This document shows positions 9,101 to 17,505 of a stretch of DNA of 64,000 bases, piece by piece. The DNA lies in the NCBI GenBank assembly GCA_020860515.1, contig JAJBUG010000076.1:1-64000 (forward strand), in the 5' to 3' direction. Under the pieces are notes generated by a model. The model searched no databases. It had not been told where the DNA came from and saw only the letters and a program-made list of their open reading frames with translations. A program made the translations under genes and the position numbers. Source of the DNA: Bacteroidales bacterium (GTDB taxonomy: Bacteria > Bacteroidota > Bacteroidia > Bacteroidales > Muribaculaceae). The first letter of the stretch is position 1. Each line of letters opens with the position of its first letter.

Positions 9101-9326
9101 GCCGGTGCCCGGAACCATGACGAGTGTCAACTGGGTTGACATGCAAGATCCAAGCCTCTATTTTGGCATTCCTGTGGTAGGATATCGCACAGCTGACGGA
9201 TATTATCTTGAAAACCATCAACTCACGCCCGATATCATAGTTGACAATGACCCGGCTCTTGTGGTAAAGGGAGAAGATACTCAGCTGAAGACTGCTGTAG
9301 AAGAGCTGTTGAAAGAAATAAAATGA
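6126..9326 (+). CDS. Tricorn-like S41 family peptidase
   Basis: Large secreted or periplasmic protease of the tricorn type. An N-terminal signal peptide (MKKYFFAAFMALPIFGFA) is followed by two sets of WD40/PD40-like beta-propeller repeats with SPDG-type turns (about residues 25-560), a Lys/Asp-rich low-complexity loop near 560-580, a tricorn core helical domain (about 690-760), a PDZ domain (about 770-860) and an S41 catalytic domain with the GGGR strand and the nucleophile Ser in ACYSNAH. The expected product degrades peptides released by other proteases. ATG at 6126 is preferred over the GTG at 6117 because it starts a clean signal peptide. Confidence 0.88.
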   Translation: MKKYFFAAFMALPIFGFATTPLWLRDVQISPDGQQIVFCYKGDIWKVPSSGGSAQRLTATPDYEQTPLWSPDGTSIAFACDRYGDMDVFVMPSSGGAPQRITFNSTNEIPEAFTPDGKSVLFSAQIQDPASSALFPSSRLTELYQVPVNGGKMKQVLSIPAQMISHVPGTSQMLYQDDKGMENMWRKHHTSSIARDLWLYDSSNGQHTKLTINHAGEDRNPVADGNGYFYFLSERDGGSMNVYKAPIQSPDEVTAVTNFKTHPVRFLSRANNGTLCFTYDGEIYTMSEGGKPVKVAIDVIDDGGDETTKLSVSKPSEMAVSPDGKLIALVSRGDVFVTSADYKTTKQVTSTPEAEKHVSWGEDSKSLYYVSERDGHYAIYKAKMGRPEDPNLANATVIEEEPVFKADNHERTMPQLSPDGKKLAFVLDRTKLAVRDMESGKVTQLTDGSTTTDYRGSINYVWSPDSKWIALELIDRKHDPYYDIAIINVENGERTNLTGTGYFDEQPRWVLDGNAILFLSDRYGMRNHASWGSQEDIMLVFLNQKAYDDFHMTKEDAELAKDNKKDDKKKDDDKGSDKAEAKTIEVELDRITDRVVRLTPFSSDLKDGIITSDGETLFFITAGADDNILWEMDLREGEVKSSKNINKGLKRFEASADGKTMFILGSQIQKFNPSNSKLTPVNYSATMKLDPSKEREFMYDNMVREEKARFYEPSMHGVDWDALSQHYRKFLPHINNNYDFAELISELLGELNVSHTGSGYYPETPYTETTGKLGLIFDLTYTGDGLLVAEVVKGGPFDRADTRVKPGVRVEKINGEEILPNVDDTSLLTDAVGKKTLVSFRDPATGNLWDEVVKPISSKKMNDLLYKRWVEARAADVDRWSNGRLGYVHIKSMGDPSFRDMYADVLGKYNDRDGIVIDIRYNGGGRLHEDVEVLFSGKKYLTQVVRGQEVCDMPSRRWNKPSIMVTAPACYSNAHGTPWVYQTMGLGKVVGMPVPGTMTSVNWVDMQDPSLYFGIPVVGYRTADGYYLENHQLTPDIIVDNDPALVVKGEDTQLKTAVEELLKEIK

Positions 9327-9341
9327 ATCTCACCTCGTTCT

Positions 9342-9396
9342 AACTTAGAAACTTGTAACTTGTAACTTTTAATTTGTAATTTGTAATTTGCAATTT
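9342..9396. repeat. Heptamer-periodic intergenic repeats (AACTTGT/AATTTGT)
   Basis: Units AACTTAG, AACTTGT, AACTTGT, AACTTTT, AATTTGT, AATTTGT and AATTTGC run in a 7-base period up to 2 bases before the next start codon. The AATTTGT unit also appears in the inverted repeat at 1377-1462. Confidence 0.85.
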
Positions 9397-9398
9397 AA

Positions 9399-10112
9399 AT
9401 GTGGCCTTTTAGCAAAAAGAAATATACCTTGGCTGACAGCGGCCTTTTGGAGGGATACGTAGAATGGCATTGCCACGTGTTGCCAGGAGTTGATGATGGC
9501 GTGCAGAAAATGGAGGAAAGCCTCTTAATTCTGGAGGAGCTTGAGCATCAGGGTGCCCAGAAAATATATTTCACACCGCACGTGATGGAGGATGTGCCCA
9601 ACACCCCTGACAGCCTGCGTGTGCGATTCGAAGAGCTTAAGGCCGCTTACAAGGGAAATCTCGATCTTAACCTCGCTGCTGAAAATATGCTCGACAATCT
9701 CTTCGATGGTCGCTTGGAGGCTGGCGAGGTGCTCCCGATAGGCGAGCACCGGGATCACCTGCTGGTGGAGACTTCGTATTTCACACCTCCCACTGATCTG
9801 GAGCAAAAGCTGCAGCGCACATTCTCAAAGGGCTTTTTCCCGTTGCTTGCCCATCCTGAGCGGTACGTATACATGGACTATGACGACTACGACCGCTTGC
9901 ATGAGATGGGCGTAAAGATGCAGCTCAATATCTATTCACTCTTTGGAATGTATGGGCCTGAAGCAGCAGCCAAGGCTCGAGATCTGTTGAAAGATGGATA
10001 TTACCATGTATTTGGCAGCGACACTCACCGCTTGCGCCAATTGCAATATGCTCTTCACCACAAGGGAGTGACAGCCAATGAAATTGACATGCTCCATAGT
10101 CTCTCACTCTAA
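9399..10112 (+). CDS. CpsB/CapC-type PHP-domain tyrosine phosphatase
   Basis: Metal-dependent phosphatase of the PHP superfamily, related to YwqE and CpsB, which dephosphorylate the tyrosine kinases that control capsule or exopolysaccharide synthesis. Metal-ligand motifs are visible: EWHCHVLPGVDDG near residue 22, a His in TPHVME near 60, LLAHPERY near 147 and GSDTHR near 205. Length 237 is normal. No kinase or polysaccharide gene is adjacent, so its partner is elsewhere. Confidence 0.85.
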   Translation: MWPFSKKKYTLADSGLLEGYVEWHCHVLPGVDDGVQKMEESLLILEELEHQGAQKIYFTPHVMEDVPNTPDSLRVRFEELKAAYKGNLDLNLAAENMLDNLFDGRLEAGEVLPIGEHRDHLLVETSYFTPPTDLEQKLQRTFSKGFFPLLAHPERYVYMDYDDYDRLHEMGVKMQLNIYSLFGMYGPEAAAKARDLLKDGYYHVFGSDTHRLRQLQYALHHKGVTANEIDMLHSLSL

Positions 10113-10153
10113 AAATTCAGCAAAAAGTGCCAATGTAAGAATAAAAAAATCAC

Positions 10154-10161
10154 TAACTTTG
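10154..10161 (+). promoter_or_regulatory. Promoter -7 element (TAACTTTG) for mlaE-mlaF
   Basis: TAACTTTG matches TAnnTTTG and lies 27 bases before the mlaE start, downstream of the phosphatase stop codon. Confidence 0.7.
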
Positions 10162-10188
10162 CACCTTTGAAATTAACACCTATAGCAA

Positions 10189-10938
10189 ATGGCATTATCT
10201 CGATCCATAGCCACTTTTGGCAAATACTGCATCTTCATCAGTCGAGTATTTACTGTGCCCGACCGATGGAGAGAATTTGGACGCCGCACAATCAACGAAG
10301 TCACCAAGCTCGGCGTAGATTCAATTCCTCTGGTTATCATTATATCATTATTCATTGGTGCGGTGATTGCCATCCAGATGCAGCTCAATATCGCTTCGCC
10401 GCTGATTCCAGCCTACTCAGTGGGTCTGGCCACGCGTGATATTGTGCTGTTGGAATTTTCAAATTCAATTCTGTGTCTGATATTGGCTGGTAAGGTAGGT
10501 TCAAACATCGCTTCGGAAATTGGCACGATGCGAGTGACCGAGCAAATTGATGCCTTGGATATCATGGGCGTGAATTCTGCCAATTACTTGGTGCTTCCCA
10601 AAATTGTAGCGTTCGTGTTGTTTATGCCAGTATTGGTGGTGCTTTGCATCGGCACATCGATTTTTGGCGGTTACATGGTGGCTGTGGTTACAGATATGAT
10701 CACTGTGTCGAGATTTGTTTATGGATTGCAAGCCTTGTTCCAGGAATGGTATGTGTGGTATGGCATCATCAAGTCGTTCTTCTTCGCCTTCATCATTGCT
10801 TCGGTGGCTTCGTTCTTTGGATATTATGTCAAGGGTGGTGCTCTTGAAGTGGGAGCAGCCAGCACCAAAGGCGTTGTTACAAGTTCAATCCTTATCCTGC
10901 TATTCGATGTCTTACTTACCAAACTCTTGCTGCAATGA
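10189..10938 (+). CDS. mlaE: MlaE-family lipid ABC transporter permease
   Basis: Inner-membrane permease of the Mla/Mce-type phospholipid transporter that moves lipids between inner and outer membranes. Several membrane helices are evident (for example around SIPLVIIISLFIGAVIAIQ and LVLPKIVAFVLFMPVLVVLCIG), and the EIGTMRVTEQIDALDIMGVN segment is the hallmark MlaE cytoplasmic motif. Length 249 is normal. The stop overlaps the ATG of the ATPase gene (ATGA), a sign of translational coupling. The MCE substrate-binding gene mlaD is not in the immediate run. Confidence 0.9.
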   Translation: MALSRSIATFGKYCIFISRVFTVPDRWREFGRRTINEVTKLGVDSIPLVIIISLFIGAVIAIQMQLNIASPLIPAYSVGLATRDIVLLEFSNSILCLILAGKVGSNIASEIGTMRVTEQIDALDIMGVNSANYLVLPKIVAFVLFMPVLVVLCIGTSIFGGYMVAVVTDMITVSRFVYGLQALFQEWYVWYGIIKSFFFAFIIASVASFFGYYVKGGALEVGAASTKGVVTSSILILLFDVLLTKLLLQ

Positions 10939-11762
10939 TTGAGGTTAAAAACGTAACAAAATCATTCGAGGACAAGACTGTGCTCTTCGATGTGTCAGCC
11001 ACTTTTTACACTGGCAAGACTAATCTTATCATAGGCCAGAGCGGCTCGGGCAAGACGGTATTGATGAAATCGCTTGTTGGTTTGCTCCGACCTGAAAAGG
11101 GTGAAATCCTGTTTGATGGCCGTGATATTATCAATATGACCAATAAGGAAATCAAGGATCTGCGCAAGGAGATTGGCATGCTTTTCCAGGGTTCTGCCCT
11201 ATTTGATAGCGAGACTGTGCTTGGCAATGTGATGTTCCCGCTAAAAATGTTTACCAATATGAGCATAGCTGAGCAGAGAGATAGAGCTATGTTCTGCATC
11301 GAACGCGTAAACCTCAAGGGAGCTGAGAACAAATATCCCAGTGAAATTTCAGGCGGCATGCAGAAGCGCGCAGCTATTGCCCGAGCCATTTCACTTAACC
11401 CAAAATATCTGTTCTGCGATGAGCCAAACTCGGGCCTTGACCCCAAGACCTCAATTCTTATCGACGAGCTTCTGAGCGACATTACCCATGAATATGGCAT
11501 AACTACCGTAATCAATACACATGATATGAACTCGGTGCTTGGAATTGGTGAGAACATCATATTCATTTACAAAGGCCATCGCGAATGGGTAGGCAATATG
11601 AAGGATATCTTTGCTACTACCAGTCAGGCTCTGAACGACTTTGTGTTCGCTACCGACCTCTTCCAAGAGGTGAAGGAATACATCCTAAAAAACGGCTTTA
11701 CAGCCAAGGGCGCAGCGCGGCAAGCAGCCCAAGAGACAAAAAAACAAATAAAGCATTTATAA
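10935..11762 (+). CDS. mlaF: MlaF-family lipid ABC transporter ATPase
   Basis: ATP-binding subunit that partners the preceding MlaE permease. Walker A GQSGSGKT is near residue 34, the signature is ISGGMQKRAAIAR, Walker B is YLFCDEPNSGLDP and the switch region is INTHDMNS. The C-terminal tail is Lys- and Ala-rich (QAAQETKKQIKHL). It overlaps mlaE by 4 bases. Confidence 0.9.
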   Translation: MIEVKNVTKSFEDKTVLFDVSATFYTGKTNLIIGQSGSGKTVLMKSLVGLLRPEKGEILFDGRDIINMTNKEIKDLRKEIGMLFQGSALFDSETVLGNVMFPLKMFTNMSIAEQRDRAMFCIERVNLKGAENKYPSEISGGMQKRAAIARAISLNPKYLFCDEPNSGLDPKTSILIDELLSDITHEYGITTVINTHDMNSVLGIGENIIFIYKGHREWVGNMKDIFATTSQALNDFVFATDLFQEVKEYILKNGFTAKGAARQAAQETKKQIKHL

Positions 11763-11820
11763 TCAATACTGCAATCATAATTAAAGCTACCGTTTGGCCG
11801 GCGTTAGCGGCCCCTACACA

Positions 11821-12948
11821 ATGCTCTTCTCTGATATTCCATTCCATGATGAAGTAAAGCAGCGGCTGCGCCACATGGTTGACACCGACAAGGTGCCTCA
11901 TGCTTTACTGCTCGACGGCCCGGCAGGGAGCGGCAAGTTCGCACTTGCTCGCGCCCTGGCTCAGTATATTCATTGTACTAACCATACACCGGATGGCGAT
12001 AGCTGTGCCAAATGCCCATCATGCCAACAGCATCAAAGCTTCAACCACATCGACACGATTTTTTCTTTTCCTGTGGTGAAGCGAGGCTCAGGCAAAGCCA
12101 CAATCTCAGATGATTATATAGCGGAGTTCAAGGATTTCCTCAACGAATCCCCTTTCATGGATTTTGAATCATGGCTATTGAAACTTGACAATGAGAATGC
12201 TCAGCCAGTGATATATGTGGACGAAGCTGCGGAGCTGGTGCGCAAGCTTAGCTATACTGCCCATAGCTCGAAATACAAGATAGTGATAATGTGGCTGCCT
12301 GAAAGGCTCAAGGTTGAGGCAGCCAACAAATTGCTAAAACTGATTGAGGAGCCTTTTTCAGACACGAAGTTTATCCTTTGCACAGATAATTCTCGCCTAA
12401 TCCTGCCTACGATTTATTCACGTACCCAACGAGTCATAGTAAAGCGATACACCGATGACGAAGTGCGGGATTACCTGATCCACGCCCAGGGCATTAGCGC
12501 AGAGGCTGCGCAGCAAATTGCAAAGTTGGCCGAGGGAAATCTAAACCGTGCTATTGACTTGATCAGCCTTTCTAAGGAACAGGATACATATCTGCAACTG
12601 TTTATGGACCTTATGCGCAAGGCTTATCAGCGCGATGTGGCTGCGCTGAAACGTTGGGCCACGGATGTGGCGAATCTAAAGCGTGAGCGAGAAATGAAAT
12701 TTCTTGACTATTGCGCTCACATGATGCGGGAAAATTTCATTCTTAATCTGCATGTGCCCGACTTGAATAGGCTTAATCCGATGGAAGCTCAATTCAGCAG
12801 CCGATTCTCACCCTTTATCAATGAGCGCAATGTGCTCAAGCTATTCAAGTGCGTAAACGATGCCCGCGCCGACATTGCAGCCAATGCCAATGCCAAACTG
12901 GTGAATTTTGACTTGGCCATCAAGACAATTCTTCTGCTTAAACAGTAA
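11821..12948 (+). CDS. holB: DNA polymerase III delta-prime subunit
   Basis: Clamp-loader AAA+ subunit of the replicative polymerase. It begins FSDIPFHDEVKQRL, carries a P-loop GPAGSGKF, a four-Cys zinc module (CTNHTPDGDSCAKCPSC) and the sensor-type segment KLLKLIEEPF, all typical of HolB/DnaX-like loaders. ATG at 11821 is chosen because the upstream TTG at 11794 adds nine non-family residues. The addB-like gene begins 5 bases after the stop. Confidence 0.85.
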   Translation: MLFSDIPFHDEVKQRLRHMVDTDKVPHALLLDGPAGSGKFALARALAQYIHCTNHTPDGDSCAKCPSCQQHQSFNHIDTIFSFPVVKRGSGKATISDDYIAEFKDFLNESPFMDFESWLLKLDNENAQPVIYVDEAAELVRKLSYTAHSSKYKIVIMWLPERLKVEAANKLLKLIEEPFSDTKFILCTDNSRLILPTIYSRTQRVIVKRYTDDEVRDYLIHAQGISAEAAQQIAKLAEGNLNRAIDLISLSKEQDTYLQLFMDLMRKAYQRDVAALKRWATDVANLKREREMKFLDYCAHMMRENFILNLHVPDLNRLNPMEAQFSSRFSPFINERNVLKLFKCVNDARADIAANANAKLVNFDLAIKTILLLKQ

Positions 12949-12953
12949 CCACG

Positions 12954-15900
12954 ATGAGATTTCTCCAACAAGTTGCGCTATATTATATTCAAAAGGCAAA
13001 GGAGGGAAAAGCAAATCTTGGCCATTACACATTTGTGATGCCCAATAAGCGCAGCGCAATGTTTCTGCGCCGCTATCTTAAAGATTATGCCTCAGCCACT
13101 GCATTCCAGCCTCGCATCATCACTATCACCAATTTTACCCAAGAATTTTGCGACACTCAGCTTTGCGAGCCATTGGAGCTGCTTTATATCCTCTACCGAG
13201 CTTACCGCAAAGTGAAAGATGCTGATGCGAAGACTGGTGAAATACTGGATTTTGATGCTTTTGTACATTGGGGCGCCATCCTGCTCAATGATTTCAATGA
13301 AATTGATGCATATATGGTGGAGGCTGACCAACTGTTTGAGAATATAGTGAGCGAACATGAGATTCGATCTTCATTTCTGTCGCCAGCCCAATGCCAAGCG
13401 GCCAGGGCTTTGGGCCTATCGGTAGAACAAGCTGAGAAAAGCGCCAGCGACTTTTGGCTCCATACTCAAGGCACTGGCAAAGCGAAACAGCAATTCGTGC
13501 ATCGCTGGGAGTTGCTGGGCCCTATCTATAAAGAATTTAAGAAACTATTGGCAGAACAGAACTTTGCTTATTCAGGCCAACAATCTCAGCAAGCATATCT
13601 CACTATAAAGGAGCTCGGAGCAGCTGCATTCCGTGGGCGAAGGTTTGCCTTTATTGGTTTTAATGTGTTGTCAACCGCTCGATACTTGATTTTTAAGAAG
13701 CTGTTTGATTTAGGAATTGCCGAGTTTTTCTGGGACATCGCATTTATCCAAACAAGCCCGACAATGCCTAAGATAGCCCTTGAGGGAAACAATGCTGGTG
13801 AGATGGTGGCGTCGCTGTCAAAGCATTTGCCTGCGCCAGATGATTTCATCTTGAATCCCATTCTCACTTACCCCGAAATCAATATCTATCCGGTGCCATC
13901 AAATGTGGCACAGGCCAAGATGGCATCAAATATCATAAAATTGCTGCCTAATCCAAGCACAGTTGATACTGGCATTATCCTGCCCAACAGCGACCTGATG
14001 GTACCCCTGCTCTATTCTATACCAGCCAAAGTGGATACCATCAATATTGCCATGAAGGTCCCCTACGCTAACACCCCCTTCTGGACTTTGATGAATATCA
14101 TCATTGCCATGCATGAGCGGTCAAAGATTATTCGTGGCGAACTGTACTATTTCCACAAGGATGTACTGGAAGTTCTATCCCATCCTTACATGGCTTTGAT
14201 CTCTCCAAATGGATGTGTAGAAATTAAAGAAGAAATTATAAAATCCAACTACTACAACGTTCCCACTGCGGAAATTGCTTCGATTCTTGACCATTGTAAA
14301 GAGACTACGGAAAAGCCAGAAATAATAAATGGCCTGAAGAGATTGGAAATGGTGTTCAAGCCAGTGACCAATGTCAAGGATATTGACGAGGTGCATGATT
14401 ATCTTAGCGACTTGCTTGATTCGCTCTACAAGGCTCTTTCTGAAAAGCAACAAGACAAGGCATCCTCTCCTGTCACTCCATACGAATTGACTGTATTGGA
14501 AGCATATAGCCAGCAAATTGACAAGATTTTCCAATTGGCCAAGAAGCACCGCATCCAAATGAGTCAAAATACTTTCTTCTCGCTTCTGCGCCGTTTGCTC
14601 AATACTGTGCATATACGAATCGAGGGAGAGCCCTTGGTAGGCATGCAAATCATGGGATTGGAAGATTCCCGAGTGCTGGATTTCGACAATCTTCTGATAT
14701 TGTCGCTCAACGAGCGCATTTTCCCCAAGCGGAGCTATGAACCATCGTATATTCCCCCTGCATTGCGAGTTGCCTATGGGCTGCCTACAAGCGATATGCA
14801 AGATCAGTCGATGGCTTACCATTTCTATCGCTTGATATCAAGAGCAAAGCGACTTTTCCTAATCTACGATAGCCGCACGCCCGATTTGGCCTCGGGAGAG
14901 GTTTCGCGATATATCACCCAGATGCAAATGCTATTGCCTAAGGAGGCAATGAAGATTCATGATTTGCAATTGGGCTTGTCAATGGGCGAGCGTCGCGAAC
15001 TGAGCGTGGAAAAGAATGAGCAAGTAATGGCTGAGCTGTCGCAATTCTTAGCTGGGAAGGGCGACCTGAATTTCTCAGCCTCCACATTGAAGAAATACAT
15101 TGGCTGTCCATTGCGATTTTATCTTGAAAAGGTAAAAGGTCTGACCCTTGAGGAATTTGACCCAGAATACATGGATGCTTCATCGTATGGAACAATCATG
15201 CATGCTCTGGCTCAAAAATATTATGATGTGGTAAAAGCTCGATACCCAGGTCAATTCATCTCACAAGATACTCAAAAATCCATACTTGAACGCCCGGGGC
15301 TTGAGCCTTGGCTTGTACAGCAGGCTCGCATGATAATGAATCAGGAATATTACAATGGCAAATATCATCCTGAGGATCCCGATGCATTTTTCCCTGGCGA
15401 GGGGCGAGTGCTGGCCAATCTTATGGCACAATATTTGATAAAGCTGCTGGAATTAGAATGTCAAGAGACGGCATTTAGGTATTGTGCGAGTGAGTTCAAG
15501 GGGCCGCAGAAGCAATATCATTGGGCTCCAGCTGGGCCTAATGGACATCGAATCAATTTTACGCTTGCCATTGACCGAATCGATGAGCTGCCTGGTGCGG
15601 AGCGCACGTTGCGACTTATTGATTATAAAACCGGCTCAGATGTATCAACCTCAAGGGACTTGAAGTCACTGGTTGAGAAACCTGAGAAGGGCGCTATTTT
15701 CCAGCTATTCACCTATGCCTTGGCGTATCATGATTTGATTGACAGCACTTGTCATCTTCAGCCTCGCATCTATAGCTTCACTTTGCTTGGTAAGGATGGA
15801 TTGCCAAAGATTTCAATTAATGGGGTAAAAATAAATTCTCTCGATGATATTTACGACCCAGAAAAGAAATCAGATAAGAAGAAAAAGACGCCTGAAGATG

Positions 15901-16082
15901 CTTCTGCGAGTAGCGGGGCGCCAAAAAAATCTTACTTGGAATCGTTCCGCGATTTGTTTGTTGGGTTAATTGATGAGATCTTCAACCCATCAATTCCTTT
16001 CAAACAGACCGAGGATGACAAAAACTGTCGTTACTGCCCATTCGTGCAAATGTGCGGCCGACAAAAGCCTGCGAGCGATTAA
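12954..16082 (+). CDS. AddB-like PD-(D/E)XK exonuclease/helicase-like protein
   Basis: A 1042-residue protein of the AddB (RexB) type, which with an AddA helicase-nuclease processes double-strand breaks. The N-terminal half looks like an inactivated UvrD-type helicase (FVMPNKRSAMFLRRYL, and SLNERIFPKRSYEPSYIPPALR later). The C-terminal nuclease has LRLIDYKTGSD as the PD-(D/E)XK core. Cys residues at GCPLRFYLEK and in CRYCPFVQMCG match the AddB iron-sulphur staple. No addA gene is adjacent. The hemW start follows the stop immediately. Confidence 0.82.
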   Translation: MRFLQQVALYYIQKAKEGKANLGHYTFVMPNKRSAMFLRRYLKDYASATAFQPRIITITNFTQEFCDTQLCEPLELLYILYRAYRKVKDADAKTGEILDFDAFVHWGAILLNDFNEIDAYMVEADQLFENIVSEHEIRSSFLSPAQCQAARALGLSVEQAEKSASDFWLHTQGTGKAKQQFVHRWELLGPIYKEFKKLLAEQNFAYSGQQSQQAYLTIKELGAAAFRGRRFAFIGFNVLSTARYLIFKKLFDLGIAEFFWDIAFIQTSPTMPKIALEGNNAGEMVASLSKHLPAPDDFILNPILTYPEINIYPVPSNVAQAKMASNIIKLLPNPSTVDTGIILPNSDLMVPLLYSIPAKVDTINIAMKVPYANTPFWTLMNIIIAMHERSKIIRGELYYFHKDVLEVLSHPYMALISPNGCVEIKEEIIKSNYYNVPTAEIASILDHCKETTEKPEIINGLKRLEMVFKPVTNVKDIDEVHDYLSDLLDSLYKALSEKQQDKASSPVTPYELTVLEAYSQQIDKIFQLAKKHRIQMSQNTFFSLLRRLLNTVHIRIEGEPLVGMQIMGLEDSRVLDFDNLLILSLNERIFPKRSYEPSYIPPALRVAYGLPTSDMQDQSMAYHFYRLISRAKRLFLIYDSRTPDLASGEVSRYITQMQMLLPKEAMKIHDLQLGLSMGERRELSVEKNEQVMAELSQFLAGKGDLNFSASTLKKYIGCPLRFYLEKVKGLTLEEFDPEYMDASSYGTIMHALAQKYYDVVKARYPGQFISQDTQKSILERPGLEPWLVQQARMIMNQEYYNGKYHPEDPDAFFPGEGRVLANLMAQYLIKLLELECQETAFRYCASEFKGPQKQYHWAPAGPNGHRINFTLAIDRIDELPGAERTLRLIDYKTGSDVSTSRDLKSLVEKPEKGAIFQLFTYALAYHDLIDSTCHLQPRIYSFTLLGKDGLPKISINGVKINSLDDIYDPEKKSDKKKKTPEDASASSGAPKKSYLESFRDLFVGLIDEIFNPSIPFKQTEDDKNCRYCPFVQMCGRQKPASD

Positions 16083-17186
16083 ATGGCTGGCATATATCTT
16101 CATATTCCCTTTTGCCATAGCAAGTGCGCTTACTGTGACTTTTATTCGATGCCTCAAACCCGATTGATGGAGTCATTGACATGGGCTTTGACTAAGGAAT
16201 ATGCAATGCGATATTCTGAAATGGGTCAGCATCCCATTTCTACCATTTATTTCGGAGGTGGTACCCCCTCGATTTTGCCAATCGCTTTGCTTCAAGATAT
16301 TATTGATGTCCTGCCATTTCAAGCAGTAGAGGAATTTACAATCGAGGTTAATCCAGAAGATGTGACTCTTGACCGGGCCAGGGCATGGCTCAGCATGGGT
16401 TTTAATAGAGTGAGCATGGGTGTGCAGTCGCTTGTGGATTCTGAATTAAAGATCATCGGGCGCCGTCATTCAGCACAACAGGCTGTTAAGGCTGTGGAAA
16501 CACTGCAAGAAGCGGGGTTTGAAAATTATTCGCTTGATTTGATTTATGGACTTCCTGGCCAGACACTGAAAAGTTGGGAATACTCGCTTGATGGTGTAAT
16601 AGCACTAAATCCCAAGCACATTTCTGCCTATTCGCTCACCTACGAGCCTCACACTCGGCTTACAGCTATGCTCAAAAAGGGAGATATTCGTGAGGCTTCA
16701 GAAGATGAAACCATAGCATATTATAATCTCCTTTGCTCCAAGTTGAGAGTTAATGGGTACCAACATTATGAAATCTCAAATTTTGCTGTGCCTGGGTACG
16801 AAGCAAAACATAATTCAAGTTATTGGCACGATATACCATATTTGGGATTAGGGCCTTCGGCCCATAGTTACGATGGCTCACTGCGTCGTATCAACCCAGC
16901 CAATATCAAGCAATATCTTTCGGCCATCGATTCTGGCCATCCTGCTTATGAAATGGATCAGGAGAATGAATCCAATCACTTCAATGACCTTATCATTACA
17001 ACGCTCCGCACCGCAGAAGGCCTTCAATTAAATAGAGTGCCGCAGTCGCGCCTGAGCCAATTGCTTACCGATGCCCAGCCCTACCTTAAATCAGGCCACC
17101 TCATTCTATCCCCCACTCACCTCTCAATCCCCGAGCACTCCTGGCTCATCTCCGACTCCATCCTCACCTCCCTCATCCAACTGTAA
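16083..17186 (+). CDS. hemW: HemW-type radical SAM protein
   Basis: Member of the oxygen-independent coproporphyrinogen oxidase-like family; HemW proteins act as haem chaperones rather than HemN enzymes. The radical SAM cluster motif is CHSKCAYCDF at residues 10-19, followed by FGGGTPSIL and EVNPEDV. Length 367 fits HemW and is shorter than HemN. It begins directly after the addB-like stop (TAA then ATG). Confidence 0.88.
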   Translation: MAGIYLHIPFCHSKCAYCDFYSMPQTRLMESLTWALTKEYAMRYSEMGQHPISTIYFGGGTPSILPIALLQDIIDVLPFQAVEEFTIEVNPEDVTLDRARAWLSMGFNRVSMGVQSLVDSELKIIGRRHSAQQAVKAVETLQEAGFENYSLDLIYGLPGQTLKSWEYSLDGVIALNPKHISAYSLTYEPHTRLTAMLKKGDIREASEDETIAYYNLLCSKLRVNGYQHYEISNFAVPGYEAKHNSSYWHDIPYLGLGPSAHSYDGSLRRINPANIKQYLSAIDSGHPAYEMDQENESNHFNDLIITTLRTAEGLQLNRVPQSRLSQLLTDAQPYLKSGHLILSPTHLSIPEHSWLISDSILTSLIQL

Positions 17187-17190
17187 AATT

Positions 17191-17451
17191 CTATGCTTCC
17201 AGATATTTATCCAGCATCCAATCGGGGAAAGCTACTGGGCGTTTGCGCTCAATATTGAAGTAATAACCTGACTGCTGAGCAGTTGCATAAATTCGACCGT
17301 CGCCACTGATTTCATGCTCAGCTTGCCATCGGCTGCGACCTGTAAGCCATATTCTGCATTTGCCTATCAGATGACTATCGAATGTAACAGGATATTTGTA
17401 CTGTACTTTAAATTGAGAACGGAGTAAACTAATGGAGGTTGATGATTGTTG
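17191..17451 (-). pseudogene. Remnant of a hot-dog acyl-CoA thioesterase-like gene
   Basis: On the minus strand a reading frame of about 85 codons runs from a TAA at 17452-17454 to a TAG at 17191-17193, and contains plausible protein (for example KVQYKYPVTFDSHLIGK and later KRPVAFPDWMLDKYLEA). It has no usable start codon and looks like the second half of a hot-dog fold thioesterase (family length usually 130-170). The N-terminal half, including the usual active-site helix, is missing. The family assignment is by eye and moderate. Confidence 0.5.
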
Positions 17452-17505
17452 TTAATAGAGGTTTCCTTTTACACGTTTCACCACCAATTTTAAAGGTATA
17501 GGATT

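Noticed and set aside
12954..16082. GGCGAWAG as the host Chi site for the AddAB enzyme
   Set aside because: A Chi site should be frequent in the host chromosome; only isolated copies are seen in the first 31 kb, so the motif belongs to the phage.
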